NCBI RefSeq assembly: GCF_945915435.1
Contig: NZ_CAMEFG010000012.1
Coordinates: 1-64,000, forward strand
Length of the DNA stretch: 64,000 nucleotides
Origin: an uncultured Paracoccus sp.
GTDB taxonomy: Bacteria > Pseudomonadota > Alphaproteobacteria > Rhodobacterales > Rhodobacteraceae
Direction: 5' to 3'
Shown: positions 8,219 to 17,913 of the stretch, one piece after another
Layout: every line of letters begins with the position of its first letter
Numbering within the stretch: the stretch's first letter is position 1
Made by a program: the position numbers and the translations under genes
The notes under the pieces: generated by a model
Databases searched by the model: none
What the model saw: the letters and a program-made list of their open reading frames with translations, nothing else
What the model was told of the DNA's origin: nothing

Positions 8219-9163
8219 CTATTCCTCGGGCGGGGCCAAGGGCTTTTCGGCGGCGGACGAGCGGCCAAAGTCGGGGGCGGCGGTGTCCTGCCCGGCCTCG
8301 ATGATGCCCCGGCGAATGGCGCGGGTGCGGGTGAAATATTCCTGCAAATGTTCGCCGTCCTCCATGCGGATAGCGCGTTGCAGCACGAAAAGCTCTTCGG
8401 CGAAACGGCCGAGGATATCCAGCACCGCCTCTTTGTTTTGCAGGAACACGTCGCGCCACATCACCGGGTCCGAGGCCGCGATGCGGGTGAAGTCGCGAAA
8501 ACCGGCGGCGGAATATTTGACCACCTCGGATTGCGTGACGCGCTTGAGGTGATCGGCGACGCCCACCATCGTGTAGGCGATCAGGTGCGGGGTGTGGCTG
8601 GTCACGGCCAGCACCAGGTCGTGGCGCGCGGCATCCATGATTTCAACGCTGGCGCCCATGCCCCGGATCAGCCGGGTCAGGCGGGCGACCTGTTCGGGAT
8701 CGGCGCCCTCATCCGGCGTCAGCAGCCACCAGCGATTGACGAAAAGCGTGGCGAACCCGGACCGAGGCCCCGAATGTTCCGTCCCGGCAAGCGGGTGGCC
8801 GGGGATGAAATGGACGTCTTGGGGGATATGGGGGGCGACCGCCTCGACCACGGCCTGCTTGACCGAACCCACGTCCGTCACCACCGCGCCGGGCTTCAGA
8901 TGCGGCGCGATCTGCGCGGCGATCGCACCCATCGCGCCCACGGGCACGGCCAGAACCACAAGATCGGCGCCCGCCACCGCCTCGGCCAGATCATCGGCCA
9001 CCCGGTCGACCAGCCCGATTTCCTGCGCGATGCGGCGGGTGTCGGCGCTGCGGGCATAGCCCACGACCTCGCCCGCCAGCCCGTTCTCGCGCATGGCCAA
9101 CGACATCGAGCCGGCGATCAGGCCAAGCCCGACCAGCGCCACGCGGTCGTAGATCACGCTCAT
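8219..9163 (-). CDS. tyrC: Prephenate/arogenate dehydrogenase
   Basis: The 314-residue enzyme begins [15 protein letters not shown] with a Rossmann loop GLGLIAGS (about 12-19) for NAD(P). The [36 protein letters not shown] and SHTPHLIAY blocks are those of the TyrA family. It oxidises prephenate or arogenate in tyrosine synthesis. The chosen ATG overlaps the stop of hisC (ATGA), giving translational coupling; the open frame extends 33 residues further upstream without conservation. The acidic C-terminal tail (PLAPPEE) is family-typical. Confidence 0.9.
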   Translation of the reverse strand: MSVIYDRVALVGLGLIAGSMSLAMRENGLAGEVVGYARSADTRRIAQEIGLVDRVADDLAEAVAGADLVVLAVPVGAMGAIAAQIAPHLKPGAVVTDVGSVKQAVVEAVAPHIPQDVHFIPGHPLAGTEHSGPRSGFATLFVNRWWLLTPDEGADPEQVARLTRLIRGMGASVEIMDAARHDLVLAVTSHTPHLIAYTMVGVADHLKRVTQSEVVKYSAAGFRDFTRIAASDPVMWRDVFLQNKEAVLDILGRFAEELFVLQRAIRMEDGEHLQEYFTRTRAIRRGIIEAGQDTAAPDFGRSSAAEKPLAPPEE

Positions 9164-10263
9164 GCGCCCTGCCCGCTTGCTGCGCGCTCGGCCATGAACA
9201 GGCCGATCACATGGGCCACGCGGCGGCAGGACGCCTCGTCCCCCACGGTGATGCGCAGGCAATGGGGCAGGCCGTAGCCGCCGACCTGCCGCACGATCAC
9301 CCCTTCGTTCTTCAGCCGCCGGTCGCAGGCGGTGGCCGTTTCCTCATCCGCGAAACGGGCAAGGATGAAATTCGCGAAGGACGGGTCCGCAGGCACGCCC
9401 TTTTCCGCCAGCGATTCCGCCAGCCATGCGCGCATCCGGCTGTTCTCGGCCCGGCAGCGGGCGATGTGGTCACGGTCGCGCACCGCCGCCTCGGCCCCGT
9501 CCAGCGCGGGTTGCGAGAGGTTGAAGGGACCGCGCACGCGGTTCAGCACATCGACGATTTCACGCGGCCCATAGCCCCAGCCCACCCGCAGCCCGCCAAG
9601 GCCGTAGATCTTGGAAAAGGTCCGCGTCATCACGACATTGGGCAGACGTGTGGCCAATTCCGCCCCGCCGTCGTAGCCATCGGCATATTCGGCATAGGCC
9701 GCGTCGATCACGAGGATGGCCTGCGGAACGGCGAGGGCAAGGCGCTCCAGTTCGGCCAGTTCGATCATGGTGCCGGTCGGGTTGTTGGGGTTGGCCACGA
9801 AGATCAGCCGGGTGCGATCCGTCGCCGCCGCGATCAGGGCGTCCACGTCGGTCACCCGCTCACGCTCGGGCACCTGGACCGGGGTGGCGCCCGCCGCATG
9901 GGCGCTGATGCGATACATCAGAAAGCCGTGTTCGGTGAACAGCACCTCGGTTTCCGGCCCGGCATAGGCCTGGCACAGCATATGGATGATCTCGTCGCTG
10001 CCGACCCCGCAGAGGATGCGTTCGGGGTCCAGCCCGTGAACCTCGCCGATGGCGGCGCGCAGTCCGGCGTGATCGGTGCCGGGATAGCGGTGCAGGTTGT
10101 GGGCGGCGCGGATGACGGCCTCGCGCGCGCGATCCGAGGGGCCAAAGGGGTTTTCGTTCGACGACAGCTTGATCGCATCGGTCCGCCCGGCGACATGCGA
10201 GGCCCCGCCCTGATAGAGCGAGATTTCCATGATGCCGGGTTGCGGGGCAATATTCTGTGCCAT
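9160..10263 (-). CDS. hisC: Histidinol-phosphate / aromatic aminotransferase
   Basis: Fold type I PLP enzyme of 367 residues: [11 protein letters not shown] near the N-terminus, [11 protein letters not shown] (about 154-164), [11 protein letters not shown] and the PLP lysine in [20 protein letters not shown]. It transaminates imidazole-acetol phosphate in histidine synthesis. Because it is coupled to tyrC, it may also, or mainly, act on aromatic keto acids, as known for some HisC paralogues. No other his genes are nearby. Length is normal. Confidence 0.88.
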   Translation of the reverse strand: MAQNIAPQPGIMEISLYQGGASHVAGRTDAIKLSSNENPFGPSDRAREAVIRAAHNLHRYPGTDHAGLRAAIGEVHGLDPERILCGVGSDEIIHMLCQAYAGPETEVLFTEHGFLMYRISAHAAGATPVQVPERERVTDVDALIAAATDRTRLIFVANPNNPTGTMIELAELERLALAVPQAILVIDAAYAEYADGYDGGAELATRLPNVVMTRTFSKIYGLGGLRVGWGYGPREIVDVLNRVRGPFNLSQPALDGAEAAVRDRDHIARCRAENSRMRAWLAESLAEKGVPADPSFANFILARFADEETATACDRRLKNEGVIVRQVGGYGLPHCLRITVGDEASCRRVAHVIGLFMAERAASGQGA

Positions 10264-10365
10264 GATGTCCTGCTGCGATAAAGTGCCCGACCGTCATAGC
10301 CCCGCGCCCATGACAAGAACAAGAGGGCAGCGCGACGCGGCGGGCCGCAATCCCTTAAGAACCGA

Positions 10366-10917
10366 TCAGTTTTCCGCCGCGATCGCCTTTTCCAGTTCGG
10401 GCAGGAAGCGGTTGGCGTAATCGTCGCGGATCAGCGGGCCGGCAAAACGGTAGAGGATGCGGCCCTGGCCGTCGATGATGAAGGTCTCGGGCGGGGCAGA
10501 GACGCCCCAGTCGATGGCGATGCGTCCGCGCGGGTCCGTGGCGATGGCATGATAGGAATCGCCCTCGTCGCGCAGGAATGCCAGCGCGTTGGATTCGGGG
10601 TCCTTGAGGTTGACGCCATAGACCGGGATACGCTCGGCCAGCTCGGCGATGGTGGGATGTTCGGCGCGGCAGGGCGGGCACCAGCTTGCCCAGAAATTCA
10701 CCAGCTTGACACCGGGCTCGCGCAGCATCTCATCCGTCAACTGGGTCTTGCCGGGCAGGGTCGTCGCGCCAACCGGCGGCGCCTCGCGTTCGGCCAGCGC
10801 GGTGGGCAGCGCCGTGGGATCGTCGCGCAGAAGCGCCCATCCCGCCATCCCGGCGAAACCCAGGAAGGCGACCAGCGGCACGGCCATGAGGGGTGAGATC
10901 CTAGCCATTCTTCTCAT
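10366..10917 (-). CDS. ccmG: Thiol:disulfide interchange protein CcmG/DsbE
   Basis: Membrane-anchored periplasmic thioredoxin-like protein of 183 residues: an N-terminal signal anchor (about 10-30), then VNFWASWCPPCRAEHP with the redox pair WCPPC (about 87-91) and the cis-Pro loop VSAPPETFIID. It keeps apocytochrome c cysteines reduced for haem ligation. The gene overlaps the end of ccmD; starts at 10917 (MRRMARIS) or 10908 (MARIS, ATGGCTAG overlap) are both possible. It is the last gene of the ccm run. Confidence 0.9.
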   Translation of the reverse strand: MRRMARISPLMAVPLVAFLGFAGMAGWALLRDDPTALPTALAEREAPPVGATTLPGKTQLTDEMLREPGVKLVNFWASWCPPCRAEHPTIAELAERIPVYGVNLKDPESNALAFLRDEGDSYHAIATDPRGRIAIDWGVSAPPETFIIDGQGRILYRFAGPLIRDDYANRFLPELEKAIAAEN

Positions 10918-11044
10918 GCGCCTCCAACGCGCGGCGGGCGCGGGCATTGGCGATCACGCTTTGCGCGATGATGCCCGCCAGCAGCAGGCCCGAGATGCCA
11001 TAGGCCATCAGGACGGTGGTTGCGTATTTGCCAAGCTCGATCAT
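10901..11044 (-). CDS. ccmD: Haem exporter protein CcmD
   Basis: A small protein of 47 residues. It reads MIELGKYATTVLMAYGIS, continues through one membrane helix (LLLAGIIAQSVIA) and ends in a basic cytoplasmic tail with RARRALEAHEKNG, which is classic CcmD. Its ATG overlaps the ccmC stop (ATGA), and its TAG lies inside the ccmG start region. CcmD stabilises the CcmABC release complex and the CcmE-haem intermediate. No ccmE, ccmF or ccmH lie in this window. Confidence 0.9.
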   Translation of the reverse strand: MIELGKYATTVLMAYGISGLLLAGIIAQSVIANARARRALEAHEKNG

Positions 11045-11766
11045 GTGCGATTCTCACGGGCCAGAAGCGCCGCCAGACGGCGGCGGCGGATTTCGGTGCG
11101 GGTGCGGATCAGAAGCAGCGCAAGGAACAGCAGGAAGAAGCCCAGCATGCACAGGTAAAGCGGATAGCGGTAGACGGCCGACATCCGCTCGCCCGATTGC
11201 ACGGAAAGCGAGGCGCCCTGATGCAGCCCCTGGTTCCAGAAGAAGGCGGCATAGCGCGACAGCAGCGCAAAGACCGAACCGACAAGGCACAGCACGCCCG
11301 TCAGGTCGGCGGCGCTGTCGGCATCCTCGAAGGCGGACCAGAGGGCGATATAGCCAAGGTAGAAGAAGAACAGCACCAGAAACGAGGTCAGCCGCGGGTC
11401 CCATTCCCACCACGTCCCCCACATCGGCTGGCCCCAGACGGCGCCCGTGACCAGCGCGATCAGCGTCATCACCGCGCCGATGGGGGCGGCGGCCTTGGCG
11501 GCCAGCGCACTGACATGGTGGCGCCGGACCAGCCAGATCAGCGAGGCGGCCAGCATCATCAGCCAGATGTTGATCGCCATCAGCGCGGCGGGGACATGCA
11601 GGAAGATGATCTTGACGGTCGAACCCTGCCGGTAGTCCTCGGGCGTCAGGAACCCCCAGGCGATGCCGGTCACGCAGCACAGGACGGCCAGGGTCACGAC
11701 CCAGGGCAGCACCGCCCCGGATGTGCGCATGAACTTGGTCGGATTTGCATATTCCCAGATCGACAT
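11041..11766 (-). CDS. ccmC: Haem exporter membrane protein CcmC
   Basis: Six-helix membrane protein of 241 residues with the haem-handling WWEWDPRLTS tryptophan-rich motif (about 118-130) and periplasmic histidines in FLHVPAA and HQGASLS, as in CcmC. It delivers haem to CcmE in cytochrome c maturation. It follows ccmB after 51 bp and overlaps ccmD by four bases. Length is typical. Confidence 0.93.
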   Translation of the reverse strand: MSIWEYANPTKFMRTSGAVLPWVVTLAVLCCVTGIAWGFLTPEDYRQGSTVKIIFLHVPAALMAINIWLMMLAASLIWLVRRHHVSALAAKAAAPIGAVMTLIALVTGAVWGQPMWGTWWEWDPRLTSFLVLFFFYLGYIALWSAFEDADSAADLTGVLCLVGSVFALLSRYAAFFWNQGLHQGASLSVQSGERMSAVYRYPLYLCMLGFFLLFLALLLIRTRTEIRRRRLAALLARENRT

Positions 11767-11817
11767 GGGGTTTTCCTATCCTGCGCCCCGGCGCGGCTCA
11801 AGCCCGCCAAGGCACGG

Positions 11818-12474
11818 TCACCGCAGATTGATGCGCAGCGCCCCGGCGGCGGCGAAGGGGACAAGCGCCAGAACTCCAAGCGTTATCGCGGCCTGAAAGA
11901 CAAGCGGAGTCGCGATCGCCCCGCCCGCGACACTGCGACGCACCGCCTCGGCCCCGAAGATCAGGGTGGGGATGTAAAGCGGCAGGACCAGCAGCGACAA
12001 AAGCAGCCCGCCCCGGCGCAGCCCGACCGTGACGGCGGCCCCGAAGGCGCCCAGCATCGACAGCGCGGGCGTGCCGATCAGCAGGGACAGCATCAGGGTC
12101 CCGTAGGCCTGCCCCGGCAGGTGCAGCAGCAGCCCGAAGACCGGCGCGGCCAGCACCAGCGGCAGCCCGGTCGTCAGCCAATGGGCCAGCGACTTGATCG
12201 CCACCACCCCTTCGAGCGGCAGGGGCGAGGTCGCGATCAGGTCCAGTGAGCCGTCCTCGTGATCCAGCGCGAAGATGCGGTCCAGCGACAAGAGGCACGA
12301 CAGCAGCGCACCCACCCACAGGATGCCCGGCGCGATCAACGACAGCGTGCCCCCCTGCGGGCCGATGCCGAAGGGCACCAGCGAAACGACGATCAGGAAG
12401 AAGGCCAGCGCCAGCCCGAATCCTCCGCCCGCGCGGGTCGCAAGCCGCAGGTCGCGCATCAGCAGGGCGATCAT
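11818..12474 (-). CDS. ccmB: Haem exporter permease CcmB
   Basis: The 218-residue product has six hydrophobic segments and conserved CcmB stretches: a [21 protein letters not shown] region (about 46-66), DHEDGSLD, and a C-terminal [11 protein letters not shown] region. It forms the membrane part of the CcmAB ABC complex that releases holo-CcmE. Its ATG overlaps the ccmA stop, so the two are coupled. Confidence 0.93.
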   Translation of the reverse strand: MIALLMRDLRLATRAGGGFGLALAFFLIVVSLVPFGIGPQGGTLSLIAPGILWVGALLSCLLSLDRIFALDHEDGSLDLIATSPLPLEGVVAIKSLAHWLTTGLPLVLAAPVFGLLLHLPGQAYGTLMLSLLIGTPALSMLGAFGAAVTVGLRRGGLLLSLLVLPLYIPTLIFGAEAVRRSVAGGAIATPLVFQAAITLGVLALVPFAAAGALRINLR

Positions 12475-13106
12475 GCGAAAGCCTCGTTGAAACCGGCGGC
12501 GCGGGTGCCGCGCCGGGTGGGACCTGCGCGGAAGGGGGCCAGGTCCAGCAGCTGCGCCTCGGGCAGGCCAAGGTCGATATGGGTCGCAATGACCGCCGCG
12601 CCACCCGCCGCCAGATGCCCGCGCAGCACATCCGCGAACAGCGCGACCGATGCGCTGTCGAGCGACACGGTGGGTTCGTCCAGCAGCCAGACCGGGCGCC
12701 CCGTGACCAACAGCCGCGCAAGCCCCAGCCTGCGCTTCTGCCCCGCCGACAGCATATGCGCGGGCCGCGCGGCAAGGGGGCCAAGGTTCATCCGCGCGAT
12801 CGCATCGCCCACGCCGCCTTGCCCGAAGACGCTGGCCCAGAAGCGCAGGTTCTCGGTCACGGTCAGCGCGGGTTTCAGCCCGTCCAGGTGGCCCGCATAG
12901 GCGTGGCTTTCGGGCGCGGCGGCGATATCGCCCTCGATGACGGGTTGCAGCCCGGCAAGGCAGCGCAGCAGCGTGGTCTTGCCGATGCCGTTCGGACCGC
13001 GCAGGACCAGCGCCTGCCCGGCGGACAGCGTGAACGAGACGCCTTCCAACGCGCGCAGCCCGCCCCGCGCGACGGCAAGGCCCTGAACGGCGACCAGCGG
13101 ATTCAT
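12471..13106 (-). CDS. ccmA: Haem exporter ATP-binding protein CcmA
   Basis: ABC ATPase of 211 residues: Walker [12 protein letters not shown] (about 37-47), the [15 protein letters not shown] signature, Walker [13 protein letters not shown] and the H-loop IATHIDLG. It powers the CcmAB complex. The ATG at 13106 was chosen because it opens the conserved [14 protein letters not shown] start; the frame extends upstream into the Mth938 gene without meaning. It is tightly packed between Mth938 (4-bp overlap) and ccmB (4-bp overlap). Confidence 0.93.
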   Translation of the reverse strand: MNPLVAVQGLAVARGGLRALEGVSFTLSAGQALVLRGPNGIGKTTLLRCLAGLQPVIEGDIAAAPESHAYAGHLDGLKPALTVTENLRFWASVFGQGGVGDAIARMNLGPLAARPAHMLSAGQKRRLGLARLLVTGRPVWLLDEPTVSLDSASVALFADVLRGHLAAGGAAVIATHIDLGLPEAQLLDLAPFRAGPTRRGTRAAGFNEAFA

Positions 13107-13459
13107 ACGGGTATCAGCGCGCAGGCGACGCGGCGGCCTTCGGACAGGGTGACGTTGTAGCTGCGCGCGGCGCTTGGGGTGGACATCGGCTCGACCATGA
13201 TTCCGGCGGCGGAAAGCCGGGCGGCCAGTCCCGGCGGGGTGGGCGCCATGTCGGGACCAAGCCCTAGGAACAGCACATCGACCTGGCCCGCCAGCGCCAG
13301 CAGCCCGGCCAGATCGTCCAGCCCGCCCCACGAACGCGGACCGTCGCCGGCAACGATCAGCGCGCCGTGGCTGACCTTGCCGCCCACCCTGAAAAAGCCG
13401 GGGCCGTAGCCGTCCACCGGCACGGCCCCGTGAAATTCGCTGGGCTCCATCCCCACCAT
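13103..13459 (-). CDS. Mth938-like (DUF498) domain protein
   Basis: A 118-residue soluble alpha/beta protein with [13 protein letters not shown] near the N-terminus and the [12 protein letters not shown] and [18 protein letters not shown] blocks of the Mth938/NDUFAF3-like family. Molecular function is uncertain; the eukaryotic relative helps assemble complex I. It sits between secF (two-base gap) and ccmA (4-bp overlap), its usual place in Rhodobacteraceae. ATG 13459 or the internal ATG at 13450 could be the start. Confidence 0.8.
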   Translation of the reverse strand: MVGMEPSEFHGAVPVDGYGPGFFRVGGKVSHGALIVAGDGPRSWGGLDDLAGLLALAGQVDVLFLGLGPDMAPTPPGLAARLSAAGIMVEPMSTPSAARSYNVTLSEGRRVACALIPV

Positions 13460-13460
13460 C

Positions 13461-14435
13461 TCAGGGGGCTTCCCGGAAGGCGTCGGGCAGCTTGTCCTTG
13501 TCGGGCTTGGACCAGTCGCGCTTGACGCCCAGCCACAGCACGATGTTCTTGGCCATGTAAAGCGTCGAGTAGCAGCCCACCGTCACCCCCCACAGCATGG
13601 CAAAGACGAAGGCGCGGATCACGTCGCCGCCCCAGATCATCAGCGCCCCAAGGGCAAGGATCGTGGTGACCGCGGTCATCACCGTGCGCGACAGCGTTTC
13701 GTTCACGGTCAGGTTCATGATGTCGATCAGCGGCATATTCTTGTATTTGATCAGGTTTTCCCGGCATCGGTCGAAAACCACCACCGTGTCATTGATCGAA
13801 TAGCCCACGATGGTCAGCAGCGCCGCGATGGTGGACAGGTCGAACCTGATCTGGAACAGCGAAAACAGCCCGACGGTCAGCAGCACGTCGTGGATCAGCG
13901 CGACCACCGCGCCGATGGCGAACTGCCATTCGAATCGCAGCCAGATATAGACCATGATCCCGAAGGTCGCCGCCGCAACCGCATAGATGGCCGTCTTGAT
14001 CAGTTCCGCCGACACCTTCGGGCCGACCGATTCGACGGCGGTGAAGCGCACGTCGGGATCGACGGCCTTCAGCGCGGTCTCGATCCGCCTCAACTCCTCG
14101 GGGGTGACGGCGGCGTCGCCCTCGCCCGCGGCAAGGCGGATCTGGGCGACGTGGCGGTCGGGACCGAAGGTCGGGTCGAAGACCTCGGTGATGGCGACGT
14201 CGTCAAGGCCGAGCGTGCCCATCGCCGAACGGTATTCGCCGACGTCGATGGTGGTCGAGGTCTCGGCCCGGATGGTCGTGCCGCCGCGGAAGTCGATCCC
14301 GAAGTTCAGCCCCATCACGATGGTCACGATGACCGAAGCCACCATCAGCACGGCCGAGATCCCGAAGGTCAGCCATTGCACCCTGAACCAGTTGATATGG
14401 GTTTCATCGGGGACGAGTTTCAGCCGGAATGCCAT
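13461..14435 (-). CDS. secF: Protein translocase subunit SecF
   Basis: Six-helix RND-type protein of 324 residues. It contains GLNFGIDFRGGTTI (about 46-59) after the first helix, VGYSINDTVVVFDRCREN in the SecF signature region, and LSRTVMTAVTTILALGAL near the end. It works with SecD to drive late steps of protein export using the proton motive force. It lies 12 bp after secD and just before the Mth938 gene. Confidence 0.95.
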   Translation of the reverse strand: MAFRLKLVPDETHINWFRVQWLTFGISAVLMVASVIVTIVMGLNFGIDFRGGTTIRAETSTTIDVGEYRSAMGTLGLDDVAITEVFDPTFGPDRHVAQIRLAAGEGDAAVTPEELRRIETALKAVDPDVRFTAVESVGPKVSAELIKTAIYAVAAATFGIMVYIWLRFEWQFAIGAVVALIHDVLLTVGLFSLFQIRFDLSTIAALLTIVGYSINDTVVVFDRCRENLIKYKNMPLIDIMNLTVNETLSRTVMTAVTTILALGALMIWGGDVIRAFVFAMLWGVTVGCYSTLYMAKNIVLWLGVKRDWSKPDKDKLPDAFREAP

Positions 14436-14447
14436 GAGTTCACCCCC

Positions 14448-16112
14448 TTACAGGATCAGTTCTTTGGGTTTGCGCCATTCCACCCACCACACGATCATCA
14501 ACCGCGTGAAGAAGATGGCCGTAAAGACCGAGGTGGCGATACCGATGGTCAGCGTCACCGCGAACCCCTTGACCGGACCCGAGCCGAGGAAGAACATCAC
14601 CAGCGCCGCGATGAAGGTCGTCACGTTGGCGTCGATGATCGCGCTCATCGCGTCCTTGAAGCCCGAATCGATGGCCTTGACGACGCGGCTGCCTCGTCGC
14701 AACTCCTCGCGGATGCGTTCATAGATGATGACGTTGGCATCCACCGCCGTGCCGACGGTCAGCACGATCCCGGCGATGCCCGGCAGGGTCAGGGTCGCGC
14801 CCATGACCGACATCACCCCGATGATGATGGCGATGTTGGTCAGCACCGCGATCGAGGCGAATGTCCCGAACAGCCCGTAGCTGGCAATCATGTAGGCCAC
14901 GACCGCGACCGTCCCGATAATCGAGGCCAGCCGGCCCGCGTCGATGCTGTCCTGCCCCAGTTCGGGACCGATGGTGCGTTCTTCCAGGAAGGTCATCTCG
15001 GCAGGCAATGCGCCCGCGCGCAAAAGCACCGCAAGCTGGGTCGATTGCTCGATATTCATCGCACCCGAGATCTGGCCCGAGCCGGTGGTGATCGGCTGCC
15101 GGATGATCGGGGCCGAGATCACCTGATCGTCCAGCACGATGGCGAAGGGCTGGTTGATATTGGCCGAGGTGAAGGCGCCGAACCGCCGCGCGCCCTGCGG
15201 GCCAAAGCGGAAATCGACGGCGGGCAGCCCGGCCTGATCGAAGGCGGGGCGGGCGTCGGTCAGGTCCTCGCCGGTGACGACGGGGCGTTCTTCCAGCACA
15301 TAGAAGATGCCCGGCTCGTCCATCGAGGGGACCAGCATATTGCCCGAACCGGGCCGGGTCTGGGGATCGGCGACGCGGCTGACGACCGGGTTGAAGGTCA
15401 GCCGCGCGGTGGTGCCGATCAGCGCCTTCAACTCTTCGGCCGAACCGATGCCGGGCACCTGGATCAGCACCCGGTCGGCGCCCTGCCGCATGATGGTGGG
15501 TTCGCGCGTGCCGACCTCGTCCACCCGGCGGCGCACGATTTCCAGCGTCTGCTGGACGGTGCGGTCGGCCATCGCGGATTTCTCGGCGTCGGTGATGGTG
15601 ATCGTGACGCGATTGCCCGAGCCCGTCACGTTCAGGTCGCTCTGCCCCGCGCCGGTGAAGGTGGTGACGGGGGTGGCGAATTGCCGGGCGATCTCGACCG
15701 CGCGGGACAGGCCGGCGGGATTGCCGATCTCGATGATCAACTGGTCGTCGCCGCCGGTGACGCGGCGGACCGCGCCGATCTGTTCGCGCTCGGACGCCAA
15801 CTGGTCGCGGATATCGGGCCAGAGCGCGGTCATCCGTGCGCGATAGATGTCCTCGAGGTGGATCTGGCCCAGCAGATGCGCACCCCCCCGCAGGTCAAGC
15901 CCAAGCGCCATGATGCGCGACGGCATCCAGCTTGGCCAACCCGCGATCAGCGCGGCATCCTCGGGCGTCGTGACGCCGGTCTGCTCGACCCGCGCCAGCG
16001 CATCGTTATGCTGTTCCACGCGGTTGTAGAACAGGTTGGGCAGCGCCAGCAGCAGGCCGAAACACACCAGCCCGAGAATGGCGAGACGCTTCCAGAGCGG
16101 TATCTGCAACAT
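14448..16112 (-). CDS. secD: Protein translocase subunit SecD
   Basis: This 554-residue protein begins with one membrane segment, then GLDLRGGAHLLGQI (about 72-85), a large periplasmic P1 domain, and five C-terminal helices including GTAVDANVIIYERIREELRRG. These are SecD signatures. It partners SecF and YajC at the SecYEG channel. It stands between yajC and secF in the same operon. Confidence 0.95.
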   Translation of the reverse strand: MLQIPLWKRLAILGLVCFGLLLALPNLFYNRVEQHNDALARVEQTGVTTPEDAALIAGWPSWMPSRIMALGLDLRGGAHLLGQIHLEDIYRARMTALWPDIRDQLASEREQIGAVRRVTGGDDQLIIEIGNPAGLSRAVEIARQFATPVTTFTGAGQSDLNVTGSGNRVTITITDAEKSAMADRTVQQTLEIVRRRVDEVGTREPTIMRQGADRVLIQVPGIGSAEELKALIGTTARLTFNPVVSRVADPQTRPGSGNMLVPSMDEPGIFYVLEERPVVTGEDLTDARPAFDQAGLPAVDFRFGPQGARRFGAFTSANINQPFAIVLDDQVISAPIIRQPITTGSGQISGAMNIEQSTQLAVLLRAGALPAEMTFLEERTIGPELGQDSIDAGRLASIIGTVAVVAYMIASYGLFGTFASIAVLTNIAIIIGVMSVMGATLTLPGIAGIVLTVGTAVDANVIIYERIREELRRGSRVVKAIDSGFKDAMSAIIDANVTTFIAALVMFFLGSGPVKGFAVTLTIGIATSVFTAIFFTRLMIVWWVEWRKPKELIL

Positions 16113-16128
16113 GTAAAGGGGTGTTCCC

Positions 16129-16455
16129 TCAGTTGTTCGCAGCCACGGGCGCCGTGCGGTTCACGACCGAGGCAACCGTCGAACGGATGATGCGGACCTT
16201 GACGCCCTGCGCGATCTCGACCTCCAGCTCATTGTCGCGGACGGCGGTGATCTTGCCGATGATGCCGCCCTGGGTCACGATCTCGTCGCCCTTCTTCAGG
16301 GCCTCGACCAGGGCGCGGTGTTCCTTCATCCGCTTTTGCTGGGGGCGGATGATCAGGAAATACATGATCAGGAAAAGCGGAATCAGGATCAGGAAGGACT
16401 CGAGGCCTCCACCGGCAGGGGCGGCGCCTTGGGCATAGGCTGGGGTCACAAGCAT
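16129..16455 (-). CDS. yajC: Preprotein translocase subunit YajC
   Basis: Small inner-membrane protein of 108 residues: one helix ESFLILIPLFLIMYFLII followed by the invariant RPQQKRMKEH and the cytoplasmic LKKGDEIVTQGGIIGKI part. The ATG at 16455 gives the normal length; the open frame continues 35 residues upstream without support. It is the first gene of the yajC-secDF-Mth938-ccm run; the promoter should lie in the 240 bp towards mazG. Confidence 0.93.
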   Translation of the reverse strand: MLVTPAYAQGAAPAGGGLESFLILIPLFLIMYFLIIRPQQKRMKEHRALVEALKKGDEIVTQGGIIGKITAVRDNELEVEIAQGVKVRIIRSTVASVVNRTAPVAANN

Positions 16456-16695
16456 GGATGGTTCCCTTATGGATTGCAGGGGGGCGCAAGGTTCGGCCCG
16501 AATTGGCGCGCAACCTATCGGGCGGAAAGGGGGAAGGCAAGAAACTGCTTGCCGTCGCACAACCGCGGCCAGGTCACCTTGTCGTGGGGGCGGCTGGGGG
16601 CGAGGCAGGGGGGCAAGGGGGGCGGAACCGCTCGAATTCCGCGCAGGCGGATGCTATGGCTTGCCGCCAGAGACCGACAGCAGAGCGAGAACACC

Positions 16696-17526
16696 GTGAC
16701 CACTTCCGCCCCCGCGACGCCCCTGCCCGTTCCGCAGCACCCAGACCAGGTCCACCGCCTGCGCGCGATCATGGCCGCGCTGCGAGATCCCGCTTGCGGC
16801 TGTCCCTGGGACATCGAGCAGGATTTCGCCTCGATCGCACCCTATACCATCGAGGAAGCCTATGAGGTCGCCGACGCCATCACGCGCGAGGCATGGGACG
16901 AATTGCCCTCGGAACTGGGCGATCTGCTGTTGCAGGTGGTCTTTCACGCCCAGATGGCGCAAGAGGCCGGGATGTTCGACTTCGACGAGGTCGCCCGACA
17001 GGTCTGCGACAAGCTGATCGCGCGCCATCCCCATGTCTTCGGCAACGAGAACCGCGACAAATCGGCGCGCCAGCAGGTCAGCGACTGGGAGGCGATCAAG
17101 GCGCAGGAACGCGCCGCCAAGGCGGAAAAGGGTGTGCTGGACGGCGTGGCGCTTGGCCTGCCCGCCCTGACCCGCGCGATCAAGCTGCAAAACCGCGCCG
17201 CCCGCGTCGGCTTCGACTGGCCCGATGCGGGCAAGGTGCTGGACAAGCTGGCCGAGGAAACCGCCGAACTGGTCGAGGCCCGCGACCACAAGACCCCCGA
17301 GGACATGGCCGAGGAATTCGGCGACCTGCTGTTCGTCATGGCCAACCTGGCGCGTCATCTGGACATCGACCCCGAACAGGCGCTGCGCAGCGCCAACGAA
17401 AAATTCACCCGACGCTTCAATATGATCGAGGCCGAACTTGCCAAACAGGGACAGCGCCCCCAGGACAGCACCCTGGAACAGATGGACGCGCTGTGGAACG
17501 CCGCCAAGGCACGCGAAAAGGCATGA
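16696..17526 (+). CDS. mazG: Nucleoside triphosphate pyrophosphohydrolase MazG
   Basis: All-alpha NTP pyrophosphatase of 276 residues with two MazG repeats. The first has CPWDIEQDFASIAPYTIEEAYEV and ELPSELGDLLLQVVFHAQMA (EExxE and ExxD metal ligands); the second has KLAEETAELVEA and DMAEEFGDLLFVMANLARHL. It removes noncanonical NTPs. The GTG at 16696 is chosen because the protein becomes conserved just after it; the ATG at 16651 is an alternative. It is divergent from yajC. Confidence 0.9.
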   Translation: MTTSAPATPLPVPQHPDQVHRLRAIMAALRDPACGCPWDIEQDFASIAPYTIEEAYEVADAITREAWDELPSELGDLLLQVVFHAQMAQEAGMFDFDEVARQVCDKLIARHPHVFGNENRDKSARQQVSDWEAIKAQERAAKAEKGVLDGVALGLPALTRAIKLQNRAARVGFDWPDAGKVLDKLAEETAELVEARDHKTPEDMAEEFGDLLFVMANLARHLDIDPEQALRSANEKFTRRFNMIEAELAKQGQRPQDSTLEQMDALWNAAKAREKA

Positions 17527-17913
17527 GCCGGACGAACCCGGCCTGATCGCCGCCCGGCTTGCGCTGCTGACCTTGGCGGCGCAAAAGGTTCGCGCGGCAC
17601 CCGCCGGACATGGGTGGATTTCACATCCGGCCACCTGTTCCTGACGGGCAGGCGCCTGACCCGCTACCAAGATGGAAAGGCCCGGGATCGGTCCCGCTGC
17701 CTGGCTGGAAAGCCACCAAACAACGGCCCCGGTCAGAACAATTCTTTAAGTATATCTTTTTATTTCAAATAAATAATATCTGTTCCTGATCTTAATTCAG
17801 AGAATCAGGCCAATATCCTCGCCTTCGGCAAGCTTTTGACGGATTTCCATCTCGGACAGCCATAGACAATGGGCACGCCGCACGCCGGCACGGGCCATGC
17901 ACCGGCAGGGCGA
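17527..17913. other. 387-bp intergenic region with an AT palindrome
   Basis: The first 170 bp are GC-rich without a credible gene. A short AT-rich block (about 17735-17800) contains the perfect palindrome TTTATTT-C-AAATAAA at 17759-17773. The rest up to the dusA stop shows nothing I recognise. The palindrome could be a regulator site or a weak bidirectional terminator between convergent mazG and dusA. Confidence 0.4.

Noticed and set aside
13890..16190. A 766-codon + strand frame opposite secD/secF
   Set aside because: Composition is Asp/His/Gly/Arg-rich with no motif; it mirrors the well-supported secDF genes.
17438..17644. Small + strand frame overlapping the end of mazG
   Set aside because: It starts inside mazG in another frame and lacks a ribosome binding site and recognisable sequence.
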